Below are positions 11,065 to 22,649 of a stretch of 64,000 bases of DNA, one piece after another. Both the position numbers and the translations under genes were made by a program. Source of the stretch: Ectobius pallidus (taxonomy: Eukaryota > Arthropoda > Insecta > Blattodea > Ectobiidae); contig CAXKWD010000002.1 of assembly GCA_964059195.1 (NCBI GenBank), positions 147,701,042 through 147,765,041 on the forward strand, written 5' to 3'. The number at the start of each line of letters is the position of its first letter. Position 1 is the stretch's first letter. The notes below the pieces were generated by a model, which was not told the origin of the DNA, did no database searches, and worked only from the letters and a program-made list of their open reading frames with translations.

Positions 11065-11155
11065 TCAGGTATTTATACAAAAAGTGAAGTATACGTGCTA
11101 GACCCAACTCAATATTTTATCCTTTATAGTTACACTGAACTTCTAATTGTATTCA

Positions 11156-11619
11156 TGTTATTGGAAGAGAAGGATTGCATGGATTATCTAAACGAGGAAT
11201 AATCCAATTTTAATGTTGGCCTAAATTTATTAGCAAACCTTGTATAGCCTGCTCCTAGGTGTGATATTTTTGTCTTAGAAACACGAAAACAGTCGAATTT
11301 GATGAAGTAATTATCTATAGAACCTAACTTATAGAACTCATATAAGATGCCAAATTCAGTACTGGTATAATTGAAATGTTATAAGCACTGGTGGCTCATA
11401 GCTAAAATTAGTTGAGGTGCAGCTCCAGAAAATGTTTAGCCTTTGTTTAAAAATTGTGTAAAAGGAAACAAACGTATATAAAAAGAAAATTTATTCAGAA
11501 ACTTGATGAAATCCTAAAAGAACAAGATCAAACCTTTTTTACTTACTTTAACTTTAACTATTACAGTTCAGGCATAATCTATTTATTAAGTGCCAGTATG
11601 GTACTTTATGAGATTGTGT
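11156..11619. other. no feature recognised
   Basis: AT-rich intronic sequence between the Penelope-like inverted repeat and the tandem array. No coding or repeat ends seen. Confidence 0.5.
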
Positions 11620-12760
11620 GTGGGGACGAAAAATGTCTGTCCGTCCTCCGTCCGTGTGTCTGTATGTGCCATAACTGAAATATGCTTTTTCGGATTTTCA
11701 TGAACCTTGGAAAACACATTTATAATGTCCATGGGAAGAACCCTATTGATATTGAACCAAATCGGTTCACGGTACCGGAGCAATGCCCAATTTAGTGCCT
11801 ATTTTAATAGATTATGGCGCCTTTCTATTAGAAATACGCCATAACTCAAATATGCTGTATTGGATTTCCATGAAACTTGGTATACGCATTTATGACGTCT
11901 ATGAGAAGTACCCTACTGAATTTTAACCTAATCTGTTGACCGGTACCGGAATAAACCCCAATTTAATGTCTATTTTAAAGGCGCAATAACTCAATTCGCT
12001 TTATCGGATTTTTATGAAATTTCGTATACTCATTTATAATGTCCATGGGAAGACGTCTATCCGTATTCGACTAAATCGGTTCCCCAGTACCGGAATAATG
12101 CCCAATTTATGTTAATATATAAGAAGTCGCGATAACTCAAATATGCTTTATTAGATTTTCCTGAAACTTTGTATACCCATTTATAATGTACATGGGAAGA
12201 CGTCTACTGATATTGGACCAAATCGGTAGACCGGTACTGGAGTAAAACCTAATTTAGTGTCGTATTTTAAAGACGCGGTAACTCAAATACGCTTTACCAG
12301 ATTTTTATGAAACTTGGTATACACACTTGTCTGCCGGCATGGTCTTGTGGTTAGCATCGCTGACTACAGATCCGTTTGGCCCGGGTTCGATTCCCGGTAC
12401 CTCCTCGGATTTTTCTGAGGTAGGGAAGTCTGGTAGGGGTGCACTCAGCCTCGTGATTCAAATTTGAGGAGCTATTTGATAGAGAAGTAGCGGCTCCGGT
12501 CAAGAAAACCACCATTAACGGCCGTGGGTGTCTGCATACTGACCACATGCCCCCAATCCTGCCATCTGCCTACGGGAGATGACGCAGGGGTCGGGTGGTA
12601 GGCCAAGTCCCTCCAGGGATGTACCGCCACGGAGTTTAGTTTTTAGGTATACACATTTATAATCTCCATGGGAAGACGTTTATTGATATTGAATAAAATC
12701 TGTTGACCTGTTTCAGAGTAATGCTCAATTTAGTGCTTATTTTATGGTAATATACGTATT
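11620..12760 (+). repeat. tandem repeat, unit about 145-158 bp, about six units
   Basis: Each unit holds ATAACTCAAATATGC, GATTTTCATGAAACTTGGTA, CATTTATAATGTCCATGGGA and CCGGTACCGGA. Unit starts, taken at the ATAACT motif, fall near 11671, 11831, 11986, 12131 and 12277. A last unit is split by the SINE at 12329-12645. A Cys/Val-rich leader (GTCCGTCC repeats, 11637-11665) precedes the array. Units are diverged by roughly 15-25 percent by eye, so the array is old. Confidence 0.88.
12329..12645 (+). repeat. tRNA-derived SINE, family C
   Basis: Head CTGCCGGCATGGTCTTGTGG carries the A box, and GGGTTCGATTCCC at about 12382 is a perfect B box. The body is G/C-rich compared with its surroundings. The near-identical duplication GGTATACACACTT (12316-12328) and GGTATACACATTT (12646-12658) shows insertion into one unit of the tandem repeat. 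It is not a tRNA gene, since no acceptor stem closes. Confidence 0.85.
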
Positions 12761-12911
12761 CGAAAGAATTTATGAAATGCAAATCAGTTATCATGACAAC
12801 ATAGTCAATTGTTTTACTGTAATCTTATAAGGCTTTGGCAATTAAAATACAGTTAGCTATGACAAATAACATTATTGCTTTACATGAGCTTATCCAACTA
12901 GACCGTTAAAC

Positions 12912-12992
12912 TGACCCAGGTGGCTGAGATGGTAACGTCTTGGCCTCACATTCTGGAGTTCCATGGTTCAAATCCCGAAACCGGCCAATTTG
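12912..12992 (+). repeat. tRNA-like SINE head fragment
   Basis: AGGTGGCTGAGATGGTAACG resembles an A box region, and GGTTCAAATCC at about 12965 a B box, about 45 bp apart. A run of T follows at 12994-13005, which could act as a pol III terminator. Body and tail are missing or not recognised, so I call a fragment and not a functional tRNA. Confidence 0.55.
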
Positions 12993-13088
12993 ACTTTTTT
13001 TTTTTGTATTCTGCATATCATAGCTGCAATCATAACTGATTAAACAAAAACATACTGGCACTTTGTTACATCAGTTTACCTGATTTTA

Positions 13089-13350
13089 TTAAAAAATGAA
13101 ATCCATTCTTGTTGTTTCAGTTGGCATGAAAAGATCAATAATTTTCTCCATCTCTGGATGACAACTGAGAAAATTTTTCTCCATTGAAAGCACTGCAAGT
13201 TCATTTAGTCTTTCTGAATTCATAGTGATTCTTAGAACAGTGTTTATTCTTTTCAATGTTGAAAAGCAGTGTTCTGCCTCTGATGTAGTCATGGGAACTG
13301 TCAAGAGGATTTTTATCAGTTTTGTAATTTCACTACTTTCATGAATATAT
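13089..13350 (-). pseudogene. hAT transposase C-terminal dimerisation domain
   Basis: The minus frame includes LIKILLTVPMTTSEAEHCFS, TLKRINTVLR, and NELAVLSMEKNFL. This is the conserved hAT C-terminal dimerisation block of the zinc finger MYM/52-kDa repressor-like group. The expected SERxFS motif is seen as SEAEHCFS. The N-terminal and catalytic parts are not found upstream (13351-14550), so the copy is a short 5'-deleted remnant, or it is interrupted by sequence I cannot recognise. Confidence 0.7.
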
Positions 13351-14552
13351 TTCTTGTTGTTGCCTGGTTGAGATTAGAATATCAGGTGTTGAATGATCTC
13401 TTTTCTTAGCTGTAACTTTCTTATGGAGAGACAGCTGTGAAAACTAAAGCTTTTGACATTCACTTACGGTCGCAGAACTTATTTCTTGAGGATGCAAGGT
13501 CATGGTTAAGTTTTCTGTTAAGTAAAAGAACCACCAAAAAATGAATCAAATAAATAGCTGGAAGCAGGATAATAATCTAATTCTACACTTTATCACATTC
13601 AAGAATATGGTAGGCCTACATGGTTTTTAAGCACAACACCAGCACTGCAGGAGCAACAGTGCTCTCTCCCTCATAGCCTCGCATGCAGCTTCCTATGAAC
13701 TGTGAAGCGCACAACAGCCAAACACCATGCTGCTGGAACTGTGAAGCGCACAGTTCTATACAAAGATTTTTCTATCATTTTCATAAACTGGGGGAAGACT
13801 ACTCACATTAAGCTTAAGGATTATATACTGTACAAGTATAAAGAAAAAAGGACTCATTATGTTAGATGTTACTGATAATATCAAGTGGAAATAGGGGATG
13901 CTGCAGTTCCACAGTGCCTATATGCAAGCCACCACTGTTTATAAACCATATGGGTGTAGGTCTACTGTGTTACAGTTTCTTTATTTTGACATAATTCACT
14001 TGGGCATAAAACAAATCACCTAGGTGATGTCATCTTGTAGGCCTTGAGCAGAATGAAACAAAAAATCAGGTCATTGGTACATAATACAGTTTTTAAACTT
14101 TCTCACTGTGTTCTTTATTTCTTTAAGGATATAGCATTCAAATTATACAATTAGAAAAACAGAAAAGCACTTGGAGGTCTAATGTGCATATTAATTATTC
14201 TTTTTTGTAATACTTCATAGAACTATTAATTTGCCTTAGGAGCTCCTGATTTTTTTCCTTTGTTTCACTTTTAAAGGAAAAATTTGTCATCAGTTCATCA
14301 TTCAGTTCATAATTATATTTTCTTTCAGGCAACTTACTATTGTGATTATTAAATTATCAGATATTGGAAAAAGGCTGTAATTTACTACTATAGATTATCT
14401 GAGGTAACTTATTAGTATAATATTATTCAGTGAGGTAATGCTGCCAGCATCATAGAAACTTTCCCCAAGACCTCAAGGCTGGAAGAATTTTTTATTTTAA
14501 TTAGATTTGTTCCATGAGGGGTTTAGCAACTAAAGGGCCTCTAAACTGTAAG
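13351..14552. other. no feature recognised
   Basis: AT-rich intronic DNA. A direct repeat of about 20 bp (GAACTGTGAAGCGCACA) occurs at about 13697 and 13738. No coding similarity seen. It may hold decayed hAT sequence. Confidence 0.5.
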
Positions 14553-14848
14553 CAAAGTAATCCCTATACGGGCCATGGAGGCCCAGGGTTTCAGGAGGTT
14601 GAGACTCCCAGATTTTGGACATTCGGCACATGAAAGTGGTAAGGTTGTCAGCCTTACGCACCGGCCGCCTTTACCCCCAGGATTGCTCCTGGTACTCATT
14701 TCTCTTAGAGGCTGAGTCGACCCCAGGGCCAGAGGGCCATCAGAAGGATTAGGCCAATTGAAAAATCTCAACGAACTCATCGGGAATCGAACCCACGACC
14801 TTCTGGTTTGTAGCATAGCGCCTCAACCACTACGCCACGGCATACCCC
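14553..14848 (-). repeat. tRNA-derived SINE, family B, full-length copy
   Basis: Read on the minus strand, it starts GCCGTGGCGTAGTGGTTGAG (A box), followed by B box GGGTTCGATTCCC at about 14789-14801. The body is shared with 8697-8934. The minus-strand 91-codon frame across it is a by-product of the repeat. Confidence 0.85.
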
Positions 14849-15880
14849 AAACTGTAAGCAAGAACTATTAAATTAGATGAATATGTTTTATAGAACAAAT
14901 GTGACAGCAATCCTCTTCCAAAGAATCCTTCTTGTAATCTTATTAATTTGTATGATGATTGAAAAAGTGAATATCAGATAATAATTATTTACATGAAGGT
15001 AAATTGGTCTCAAAGTGATAATTCTAAATACCAGTTTTCAATTTATTATTAGAAGTATTTAATTATATTTCATAATTTTAGATCTCTTAAGCTTTATAAA
15101 TAGAATTACTCATTTTATGTATAGTATATTTTAACCCTTAGCGTGCCATGAGCCGTTTCACTCGTATTCCCGAGGTCAGCTGGAGTCTACCACTCTTTAC
15201 TATCATAAAGTGCCAAGCAGTTTTGAACAGAAAAGATGTATTATGGAAAATGCATATAAGTAACAATACTTAATAGATAAATTCATGAAAGCTTTTTCAT
15301 AAATATGCCAATGTAGTGTATTATTTCTTTATAATATTAATAGATACATTAACTTAATATTGGCTTCAAAAAATACCATCAAACCAATATTTTTATAAGA
15401 AATCTATTATTTTCATACTTTCACTTTAAATATTTAGTATTAAAAATCACAAAAATGAAATGCTTTAAATTAAAGAATGCTTTACCACAATTTTAGACCT
15501 ACTCACCTGAGAAACTGAAAGCCATGAACATTTCTCTTGAGCTGTACATGTTATAAATTTTCACACTAGATTATATTTACCTTTATAATGTTAAAAACAT
15601 GTTAATGTGTTACAAAAATTCAAACACGTTTTCTTGCAAGGTGGAAAAAGAACCTGGTAGCATGCCCAGAATTATGTCATCATCATTGCTGCTATCATTA
15701 TCCGATAACACTTCGTCATCCCCTAAAGGAAAAATAAGTCACAAGAACCACTTGCCATTTTGTGTGAACTGTACCACATTCAAACATAAACTGAATAAAT
15801 GGTCATTCATTGTATTTTGTTGTCATGAAAATAGAAAGGGGCAGCATTGACTGTTACCTACCTGTCTGTCATTGTTCAAA
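14849..15880. other. no feature recognised
   Basis: AT-rich intronic DNA. TTAACCCTTAGCGTGCCATG at 15132-15151 looks like one piggyBac end, but no matching opposite end was found. The 83-codon frame at 15599-15850 has no recognisable motif. Confidence 0.5.
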
Positions 15881-16407
15881 GCTTAGAACAGTGTGGATCA
15901 ACCTGCCACCCACAAGCCGCATGCGGCCTGCCTATTCATTTTTGTTGACCCTTGCCCTTCTTTCTGGTTAAAAAAATTGTAATTTAACATTTAGAAAAAT
16001 ATCATTTACCGGTCTTACTGCTTGAAGTTTTTAAGTAATACTACTTTCGTTTTTTTTATTTTAAGTTTACGTCCAACAGCACCTTACAATCATCATTTCC
16101 CCTAAAACGGCCATATTGAAGCTTCACTCATTGACCGTTATAATTCGTGGCATGCCTACTTCTATTCCCACAAATATGTCTGGCCCAAGAAGCTCCCTAC
16201 CTCCAGGCAACGGGTGGTTGCCAGTGATTGTCTGCCGATAGTTTTGCAATCGTTCCTGTTCTGATGAGGATTTTCTGGAAGGTTTTGGTTTCACTTTAAA
16301 AGGGAGCACAGGGTAGTTCAAAGTGGTTATTTTTGAAGAGAGAGGTTGTTTGAGAGATACAGTGCGGCGAGAGATTGTTGACGTCGTTGTTGCCAGAGCA
16401 GTACCTA

Positions 16408-16629
16408 AAATGGAGGAATTTAAGAAATGGCATGTTGAAGATGAGAAACAACAATTTTAGTCAAAGAGGCAGAAAAGTTACTTTTTGTTGAACATAATGG
16501 AAAACCACAGTGTTTGTTATCTGTTCTCAAGTCTTAGGTGTTTTGAAGAACTATAACGTGAGTAGACACTATACGTGATTGCATAAATCAAAATACGATT
16601 AATACCAGGGAAGTGCCAGAAGATATGTA
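16408..16629 (+). pseudogene. hAT transposase (GTF2IRD2-like), N-terminal part
   Basis: From ATG at about 16408 the reading is MEEFKKWHVEDEKQQF and then, with frameshifts, LLFVEHNGKPQCLL, an expected BED-type zinc finger region. Family members have FVE-H-GKPxCLVC, so the second Cys context is damaged (CLLSVL). Several stops are present. The pogo element interrupts it at the TA at 16628-16629, and coding resumes at 28960. Confidence 0.7.
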
Positions 16630-17040
16630 CCGTCATATGGGGTAATTTTGGACTTATTAGGTAATTTCGGACAAAATGCTATCTTTTTGTTTTATGTTGG
16701 CAACTATGCATCACACCGGGATTTAATTTTCGCGCTCGCAGTTTTTGTGTTTGACTTGAACACCTGCACCTAGTTTTGCATGTGAACTTTGCATTACCGA
16801 AGGCACGTGCTCGCTACAAGGGATCATTGTTGTCGACTTTATTTTAGCGTGAACAGATGTTACTGAAAATTGTTAGTATTCTCGGCTAATTAAAGGATCC
16901 AACTGCTTCTAATCTGTTGCTATAATTTCTGCAGTTGTGCACAAACGTATGTGTGATTATTCCATGTATTTTTTCTGCACAGTTTCAATTTCACATACGG
17001 TTCTTTGTAAATTTCTTCAACCCTGGGGTAATTTCGGACG

Positions 17041-17913
17041 ATGCCATGTGTCTACAAAAGGAAGCCGGGAAGGCAGATCTATGGTAATTATGATGAAAAG
17101 AAACTGGCTGAAGCAGTAAAAGCCATTAAATCCGGAAAAATGACCTATCGCAGGGCCCAAGAGTATTTTAGGGTACCACGATCCCCCTTGGAAAATAAGG
17201 TTAATCGCACAAACCCCAAAGCAATTGGAGCACCAACTGTCTTAGACAGTGAAGAGGAAGAAATGCTGGTACATGGTATTCTGAGGGCAGCACATTGGGG
17301 ATATCCTCTTCTAACTTCAACTGATATCCGGTATATTGTAAAAGGGTATCTTGACAGAGTGGGAAGAAAAGAAAAACGCTTTCCTAATAATCTTCCAGGA
17401 GTTGAATGGATAAGATCTTTATTGAAGACGCATGCTAATGTTCTTTCAGTTCGGCTTTCTGAAAATATTAAAAGAGCACGTGCAGAAGTCAGCATTGAGT
17501 CTGTCCGGGAATTTTTTGACAACTTGCAGCCAACTTTGGAGGGAATTCCACCTGAAAACATCTTAAATTACGACGAAACTAATCTGTGTGATGACCAGGT
17601 AAGGAAACACGTGGTTGTTAAGAGGGGCGCCAAGCATGCAGAGAGGATAATGGATTTTTCCAAGGCAAGCATTTCCCTAATGATGTGTGTTAGTGGAGAT
17701 GGAAAACTACTTCCTCCATACATTCTATACAAGGCCGAACATTTTTGGGATACTTGGCAGGAAGGTGGCCCACCGGATGCAAGATATAACAGAAACAAGA
17801 GCGGTTGGTTCGATCTTCCCATTTTTGAAGATTGGTTCTTGTCTGTGGCATTACCCTATTTAAAAAGGCTGGATGGGGTAAAAATTGTGATTGGTGACAA
17901 TTTGTCAAGTCAT
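17041..17913 (+). pseudogene. pogo transposase (HTH_psq, DDE_1), first part
   Basis: The start MPCVYKRKPGRQIYGNYDEK leads into a pipsqueak/CENP-B-type helix-turn-helix (about residues 15-60), a second HTH with NNLPGVEWIRSLLKTH, and the DDE_1 core. First catalytic Asp is in ILNYDETNLCDD (about residue 178) and the second in IVIGDNLSSH (about residue 285). The reading frame is fully open for 290 codons, then enters the LINE 3' end immediately after NLSSH. The remaining third is at 27607-28434. No internal stops precede the insertion, suggesting the pogo copy was coding-competent or nearly so when hit. Confidence 0.92.
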
Positions 17914-18002
17914 GATAAGATAAGATAAGATACTTTATTGTCATAAACGCTTACAGTTGGTTGAGCATTGCTCAAGTAAAACAGATGACTCGTCAGATTA
18001 GA

Positions 18003-18150
18003 ATATATAACACTAGAAAAGAAAAGGAAATGTATAAACACTAGAAAAGAAAAGGAAATGTATAACACTAGAAAAGAAAAAGGAAATGTATAACACTAGA
18101 AAAGAAAAAGGAAATTTATAATACTAGAAAAGAAAAGAAAAAGAAATACA
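18003..18150. repeat. minisatellite in LINE 3' untranslated region
   Basis: About five tandem units of 29-32 bp, each with ACACTAGAAAAGAAAAGGAA and a short ATGTAT spacer, with small changes (extra A, ATTTAT). It lies between the ORF2 stop and the 3' tail of the LINE. Confidence 0.85.
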
Positions 18151-18252
18151 ATAGTGGACAACATTATAATAACAAAAAATATAAATATTTGTAGACTACT
18201 TTGCAGTCCGTAATTACAAATTGTTTGATAGTGACATCATCCTCAGGGTACC

Positions 18253-18880
18253 CTACACTACCAGTTGTAAGTTGTCTGTCATGTATTCGGCAACTGAGTA
18301 GTATGCCTTATCTAAGAGTAGGGTCTTCACTTTCTTATTAAATAATTTTAATTCTGTAATGTCCCTGATCATGTCAGGCAGTTTGTTATAGGCCTTAATA
18401 CCAGCATACAGTGGACTTTTTTCATATAATTTCAGTCTGTGCATGGGGGGTTTTATTTTATTTTTTGTTCTGGTTTCGTGACAGTGCTGGTTTTGTGATT
18501 TATATATATCATCAAAATTTGCATGTATGTACTTGTTAAGTTCATATAGGTATTGTGACGGTTGAGTTAATATCTTTAATTTTTTGAATAAAGTTCTACA
18601 TGACTCTTTTGGATCTACCTGTGTTATTATGCGGATTATTTTTTTCTGAGTTTTAAAAATTGTTTCCCATCCTGTCGAGCCTCCCCACAGAATAATCCCG
18701 TATGACATTACGGAATGGAAATAACTAAAATATGCAAGTTTTCTAGTCTCAAGGTTAGTAATTTGCGATAAGGAGCGCATGTTGAAACAGGCACAATTTA
18801 ATTTTTTTCTGATATAGTGTATGTGGTCATCCCATTTTAACTGGTTATTTACGTAGACACCTAAATTTTTGCAGTGTGTG
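18253..18880 (-). pseudogene. LINE ORF2 C-terminal part
   Basis: Resumes with KNLGVYVNNQLKWDDHIHYI, the usual thumb-region motif after RT, then YFHSVMSYGIILWGGS and LYAGIKAYNKLPDMI, ending at TAA 18253. It matches the C-terminus of arthropod Jockey/CR1-type ORF2 proteins. No stop occurs in about 205 codons. Confidence 0.85.
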
Positions 18881-18894
18881 TGTTTTACTGTGTT

Positions 18895-19375
18895 TATTTA
18901 TTTATTTATTTATTTATATTTATACAAAATATTTCTACAAAACAAAACCACCCGAATGAGCCAGCGCTCATGCTCGGGCACAGTTCAGCCATTTACATTA
19001 TAAAATACAAATTACAAATACATAATGAAATTATAATATTAAATCAATACCTAAACAATAATAATAAAAAAGAAAGAACAGAATAGTAAAAAGAAAAAAG
19101 GAAAAGTAGTAAGAACAAAAATTGAAACCCTGAGTTATTACAAATAAAATCGTTCCTTAATTGTCTACTAAGTACAGAGTGAACTATGAAATAAGATTTT
19201 TGATAAACTTATTGAATTTTTTGTTGTTCATATGTACTATTTCTGGATGTGACCTAATTATAGAGTTAATAGAGTCTTGGACCATAATAAATGCTATGTT
19301 TAGAGCCAGAAGAGGTGAAGTATTTTGGTTCTATTAAAGGCAATGTTTTATTTCTTCTAGTATTTCTTCTAGTGT
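18895..19375 (-). repeat. 5'-truncated LINE 3' end inserted in ORF2
   Basis: Separates the two ORF2 parts. On the minus strand it encodes a different LINE C-terminus (LIEPKYFTSSGSKHSIYYGP, then NNKKFNKFIKNLIS). It is followed by an A/T-rich 3' untranslated region and ends in a (TTTA)n array (18895-18918, plus strand). I could not fix the target duplication. The plus strand near 19357-19378 carries a short TTTCTTCTAG direct repeat. Confidence 0.65.
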
Positions 19376-21713
19376 TGTTTGGAGGGTTGTTTTCATGCCC
19401 TTTACCTTGAGTGCTGAATTGCATGATGGATGTTTTTGTAGTATTTAGTTTTAGTCCGTTGTTGGTAAACCATTTCTTTAATGTAGTTAGAGTTTCCGTT
19501 GTGTTGAGTGACAATTTATCCTCGCTTTTCTCTTTTAGTAAGACTGACGTATCATCTGCATACATTATTATTTTATCTTTCACGCAGTTTGGCAGATCAT
19601 TAGTGTATATTATGTAGAGAAGAGGTCCTAGGACACTACCTTGCGGGACTCCAGTTTTTATTTGGTTCCAGTTTGATTGCACGGTACCTGCTGGATTATT
19701 TAAGATTACTTTCTGTTTACGATTTGTGAGATAGTTTTCAAACCAGCGAAGAGCAATGTTCCTTATACCATAAAATTCAAGTTTTTTTAGCAGAATGTCA
19801 TGACTAACGCAGTCAAAAGCTTTTGAGTTGTCACAGATTAAAGCAGCTGTGTAATTTTTTTCATCTATCATATGAGAAGCCTCATTGATGAGGTTAGTAA
19901 GAGCGGATATGGTTGACCTGTTTGCTCTAAAACCATGTTGGGAAGCATGGAGTTTGCCGAAGTGTTCTAGATATGAGACGAGCTGGTGATTTATAATCTT
20001 TTCAAATACGATGGAGAGAGTTGGAAGAATAGATATTGGTCTATAGTTTTTAAATTCATAATTTCCACCTTTATGGATTGGTGTAACTATGGCGTACTTC
20101 ATTCTTTCAGGAAAGATACCCATAGACAGCGATTGATTAATTATATGGGTAAACGGCTCACTTATTTTATGTTTAATTTCTTTAATGATGAATGTGGGTA
20201 ATTCATCCCAACCCTTGGAAGTTTTACCTTTTAGGTTTGTTATTACTTTTGTAATTTCATCAGGGGAGACTCTGGCAAAGTTAAACAGAGGTGTTAGCAT
20301 GAGGCAGTTGTTTTTATAAAGTTCAGTCATAGAGCCAAGAATTGTTGGAGGTTCTTCTCTGATTTTATTCCCAATATTAATGAAATAATTATTTAATGAT
20401 TCAATTGTTTTGTTATCAACTGTATCTAAATTACGAAGGTTAGTGCTGTCATTTACTCCTAGTTCCCCCTTTATTATTCTCCATGTTGCCTTGTTTTCTT
20501 GTTCAGCATTCCTAATATAGTTTTCAATGGCCTTTTGTTTAGCTTTTTTAATAATGCGTTTATATATTTTTGAGTATGCTTTGTAATATTGAATGAAGTT
20601 AGGATCCTTGGTAGTCTGGTAGATTGTATGCAGAATTCTTTTCTTTGCGCTGGATATTTTTATGCCTTTTGAGCATCAGTCTAATGAATACTTTTTAAGG
20701 AAACGTGTGGCTGTGATTTTTGGAAAGCATTCATTAAAGCAGTTTAGAAGTTCCCTAAGAAAAGTGTTGTAGTTTGTGTCTACAGAGTTTGAGGGGTTGA
20801 ACAACCAGTCTCTTTTGCTTAGTTTATTTTTAAATTTTGAGATATTTTCCGAGTTGTAAACTCGCCTGCACCCTTTCCTATTTTGTTGATTCTTATGTGG
20901 TTTTGCCGGCAGGCTAGCGAGGATTGCCTTATGATCAGAAAAGCCTGTTTCCTGAACTAAGTATTCATCCTGTCCATATACCTTATTGGTTAATATGTGA
21001 TCTATACATGATCTTGAAGTGCTTGTAACTCTTGTTGGCTGAGTATGTATGAATTTAAACCCGTGACTCTGCACTATGTTAATGTACGTATTTCTCATGT
21101 TGTTGTTAGTGTGATTTGTGTCTGAAATGTTATTTGTTATATTGTCTTCAAAGTCTGTGATTAAGTTTGTCTTATAGAGGTCAATACTACTGTCCATGGT
21201 TATTATGATTTTCTTTTTTTGGTCGCATTGTAATTTATTCATCAGCAGTTCTAGTTTTTTAAGGAATGGCTTAAGAGTGTAGTAGTAGGGTACCCTGTAT
21301 ATTGAGATCACTATCATGTTGTGATTCTTAATTTCAATGGCTGATAGTTCAAAGTAGTTATCTTCACTTAAGGTCTTTAAATCATTTCTAGGTTTTGAGA
21401 CTGCAAGAATGTGATCCCGCACTAGAATGCATGAACCACCATGTGCTGAATCTCTTCTACTGTAATGATCTGCTAGGGAGAAACCTTTGAGTTTGTTTAA
21501 TGCATTTGTTTCATCATGCTTTAGCCAATGTTCATTTAAACAGATGATTTCTACGTTCTTGTTTGCAAAGTCATCTATTAGTAAGTTCAAGTCATTTATT
21601 TTCAAAAATATTCCTTGGGAATTTAAGTGCATGAGCCAGTTGTCAGTCTGATTACACAATGTTCTGTTTTTAGGCCTAGATTTTTCTTCACCCACATTTG
21701 TCCCTAGTTTCAC
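19376..21713 (-). pseudogene. LINE ORF2: APE endonuclease and reverse transcriptase
   Basis: The endonuclease (21713 to about 20900) shows IICLNEHWL, GGSCILVRD, YRVPYY, and SDHKAILASL (the His-containing end motif). A TGA at 20674-20676 is the only stop before the reverse transcriptase. RT motifs in order are NYRPISILPTLS, QHGFRANRSTISAL, DNSKAFDCVSHDILL, KTGVPQGSVLGPLLYIIYTN and the catalytic box MYADDTSVLL. The endonuclease position usually expected to carry the Asn of GDxN reads MDSSID, a possible loss of activity. RT box wording fits CR1/Daphne/Rex-like clades. The reading is cut at about 19376 by a second LINE fragment and resumes at 18880. Confidence 0.85.
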
Positions 21714-21777
21714 GCTTTTGCTTTTAGACTCACCTGCTGGTTCAAGGATTAGTTTCGCTGTTCATGATGTTTAGTTA

Positions 21778-21973
21778 TTATGCAAACAACATTGTTATGA
21801 CCTGGCTTAGTTTCCATGATCCCTTACGGTTTAGGTGAAGACCATCTTTTCCCAAACAGGAGGAATCTAGATACTGGTTTACATCAACATAAATAGCTTT
21901 CAGCGATTCGCAGGCCCATCTAATATTTTCATTTACTAGCTTGATGACATCATCATTCACATCACGCCATGTT
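21778..21973 (-). pseudogene. LINE ORF1: SGNH esterase, last part
   Basis: Resumes beyond the THAP element with TWRDVNDDVIKLVNENIRWA, then KDGLHLNRKGSWKL, where Asp and His are the block V catalytic pair. It ends at TAA at 21778. Relative to the first part the frame is shifted by one base across the 9-bp target duplication, so a small indel occurred here or nearby. Confidence 0.78.
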
Positions 21974-21982
21974 GTTAACAGT

Positions 21983-22481
21983 CAAGGCTTGTAAACTACA
22001 GAGGTAGCGTATTCCGGCGAGTTTATAGGACAGGGGGTTGCGGCGAGCAGGCGAGTGTGTGACGTCACCAGATTCCTAATCTCGCAATTCCCAGTTTTTA
22101 CTCAGTCTGGAAAATCTTACACCGCGTGATTAAACTCGTAACCTTTAATTAACCCTTTGTCGGATTCCTGTGAAATTTATACAGAAATAATCTACATACA
22201 TCAGCCCTACTGATGGTTAAAACAGAGCCTTAAAAAAGCGGACACAAATGGTTTTATTTCATTTTATAAACATCACCCGTTACACAAAATTCATGGAGGG
22301 AGAAGCAAATTTCACTATGCGACAATTTTTTGTATTTTTGTGTCCCGAAAAAACTTCAAGCGAGAAAGTTTTAGTGAAATAATTGAATTTTAATACAAAT
22401 GAAGTACCAGCCCCATATCTCGAATGGTTTACGAGTAATTGAGTGGTAATTATTGCGGGCGCTTCAGCTGTCTGAATGATT
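21983..22481. repeat. left TIR of the THAP element
   Basis: Landmarks repeated inverted in the right TIR are GTGACGTCACCAGATTCCTA, TTTTTACTCAGTCT, TCAGCCCTACTGATGGTTAA, CACCCGTTACACAA and GGGCGCTTCAG. GTGACGTCAC at about 22061 is a perfect 10-bp palindrome containing a CRE core, present in both TIRs. The outer 80 bp differ more between the two TIRs than the rest does. Confidence 0.88.
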
Positions 22482-22649
22482 TGGCGCTTCGAGCAGGACA
22501 GTAGAGAGCATGGTGCTGCTGACAAGGCTTTTGTACCTACTGATCTCGGCCGCTTGACCGTAGTCTTTTAGGATAGAGATTACCAATACATATTGTTTTT
22601 AATAGTACAATTAGAAAGTGCTTTAGAATGTGCAAATAACTGAACCATT

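Larger units (their letters stand above)
9745..11155. repeat. large inverted repeat of two Penelope-like 3' ends
   Basis: The left arm (9745-9828 plus 10506-10751) and the right arm (about 10830-11155) are inverted copies of each other, roughly 320 bp each at about 90 percent identity by eye. Shared landmarks are GAGTTGGGTCTAG, TTTCGAAGACCATC and TCCTCTCCCAAAC. Each arm encodes the same protein C-terminus, pointing away from the centre. The central spacer is about 80 bp. The left arm is split by a mariner element; the right arm is uninterrupted. Divergent head-to-head partial copies are known for Penelope-like elements. Confidence 0.85.

Noticed and set aside
12329..12645. tRNA gene suggested by good A and B boxes
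   Set aside because: No closing acceptor stem; a long body and target duplication show it is a SINE. The same applies to the heads at 14848, 12912 and 63611.
15132..15151. Possible piggyBac end TTAACCCTTAGCGTGCC
   Set aside because: No matching opposite end with TTAA was found within the intron.
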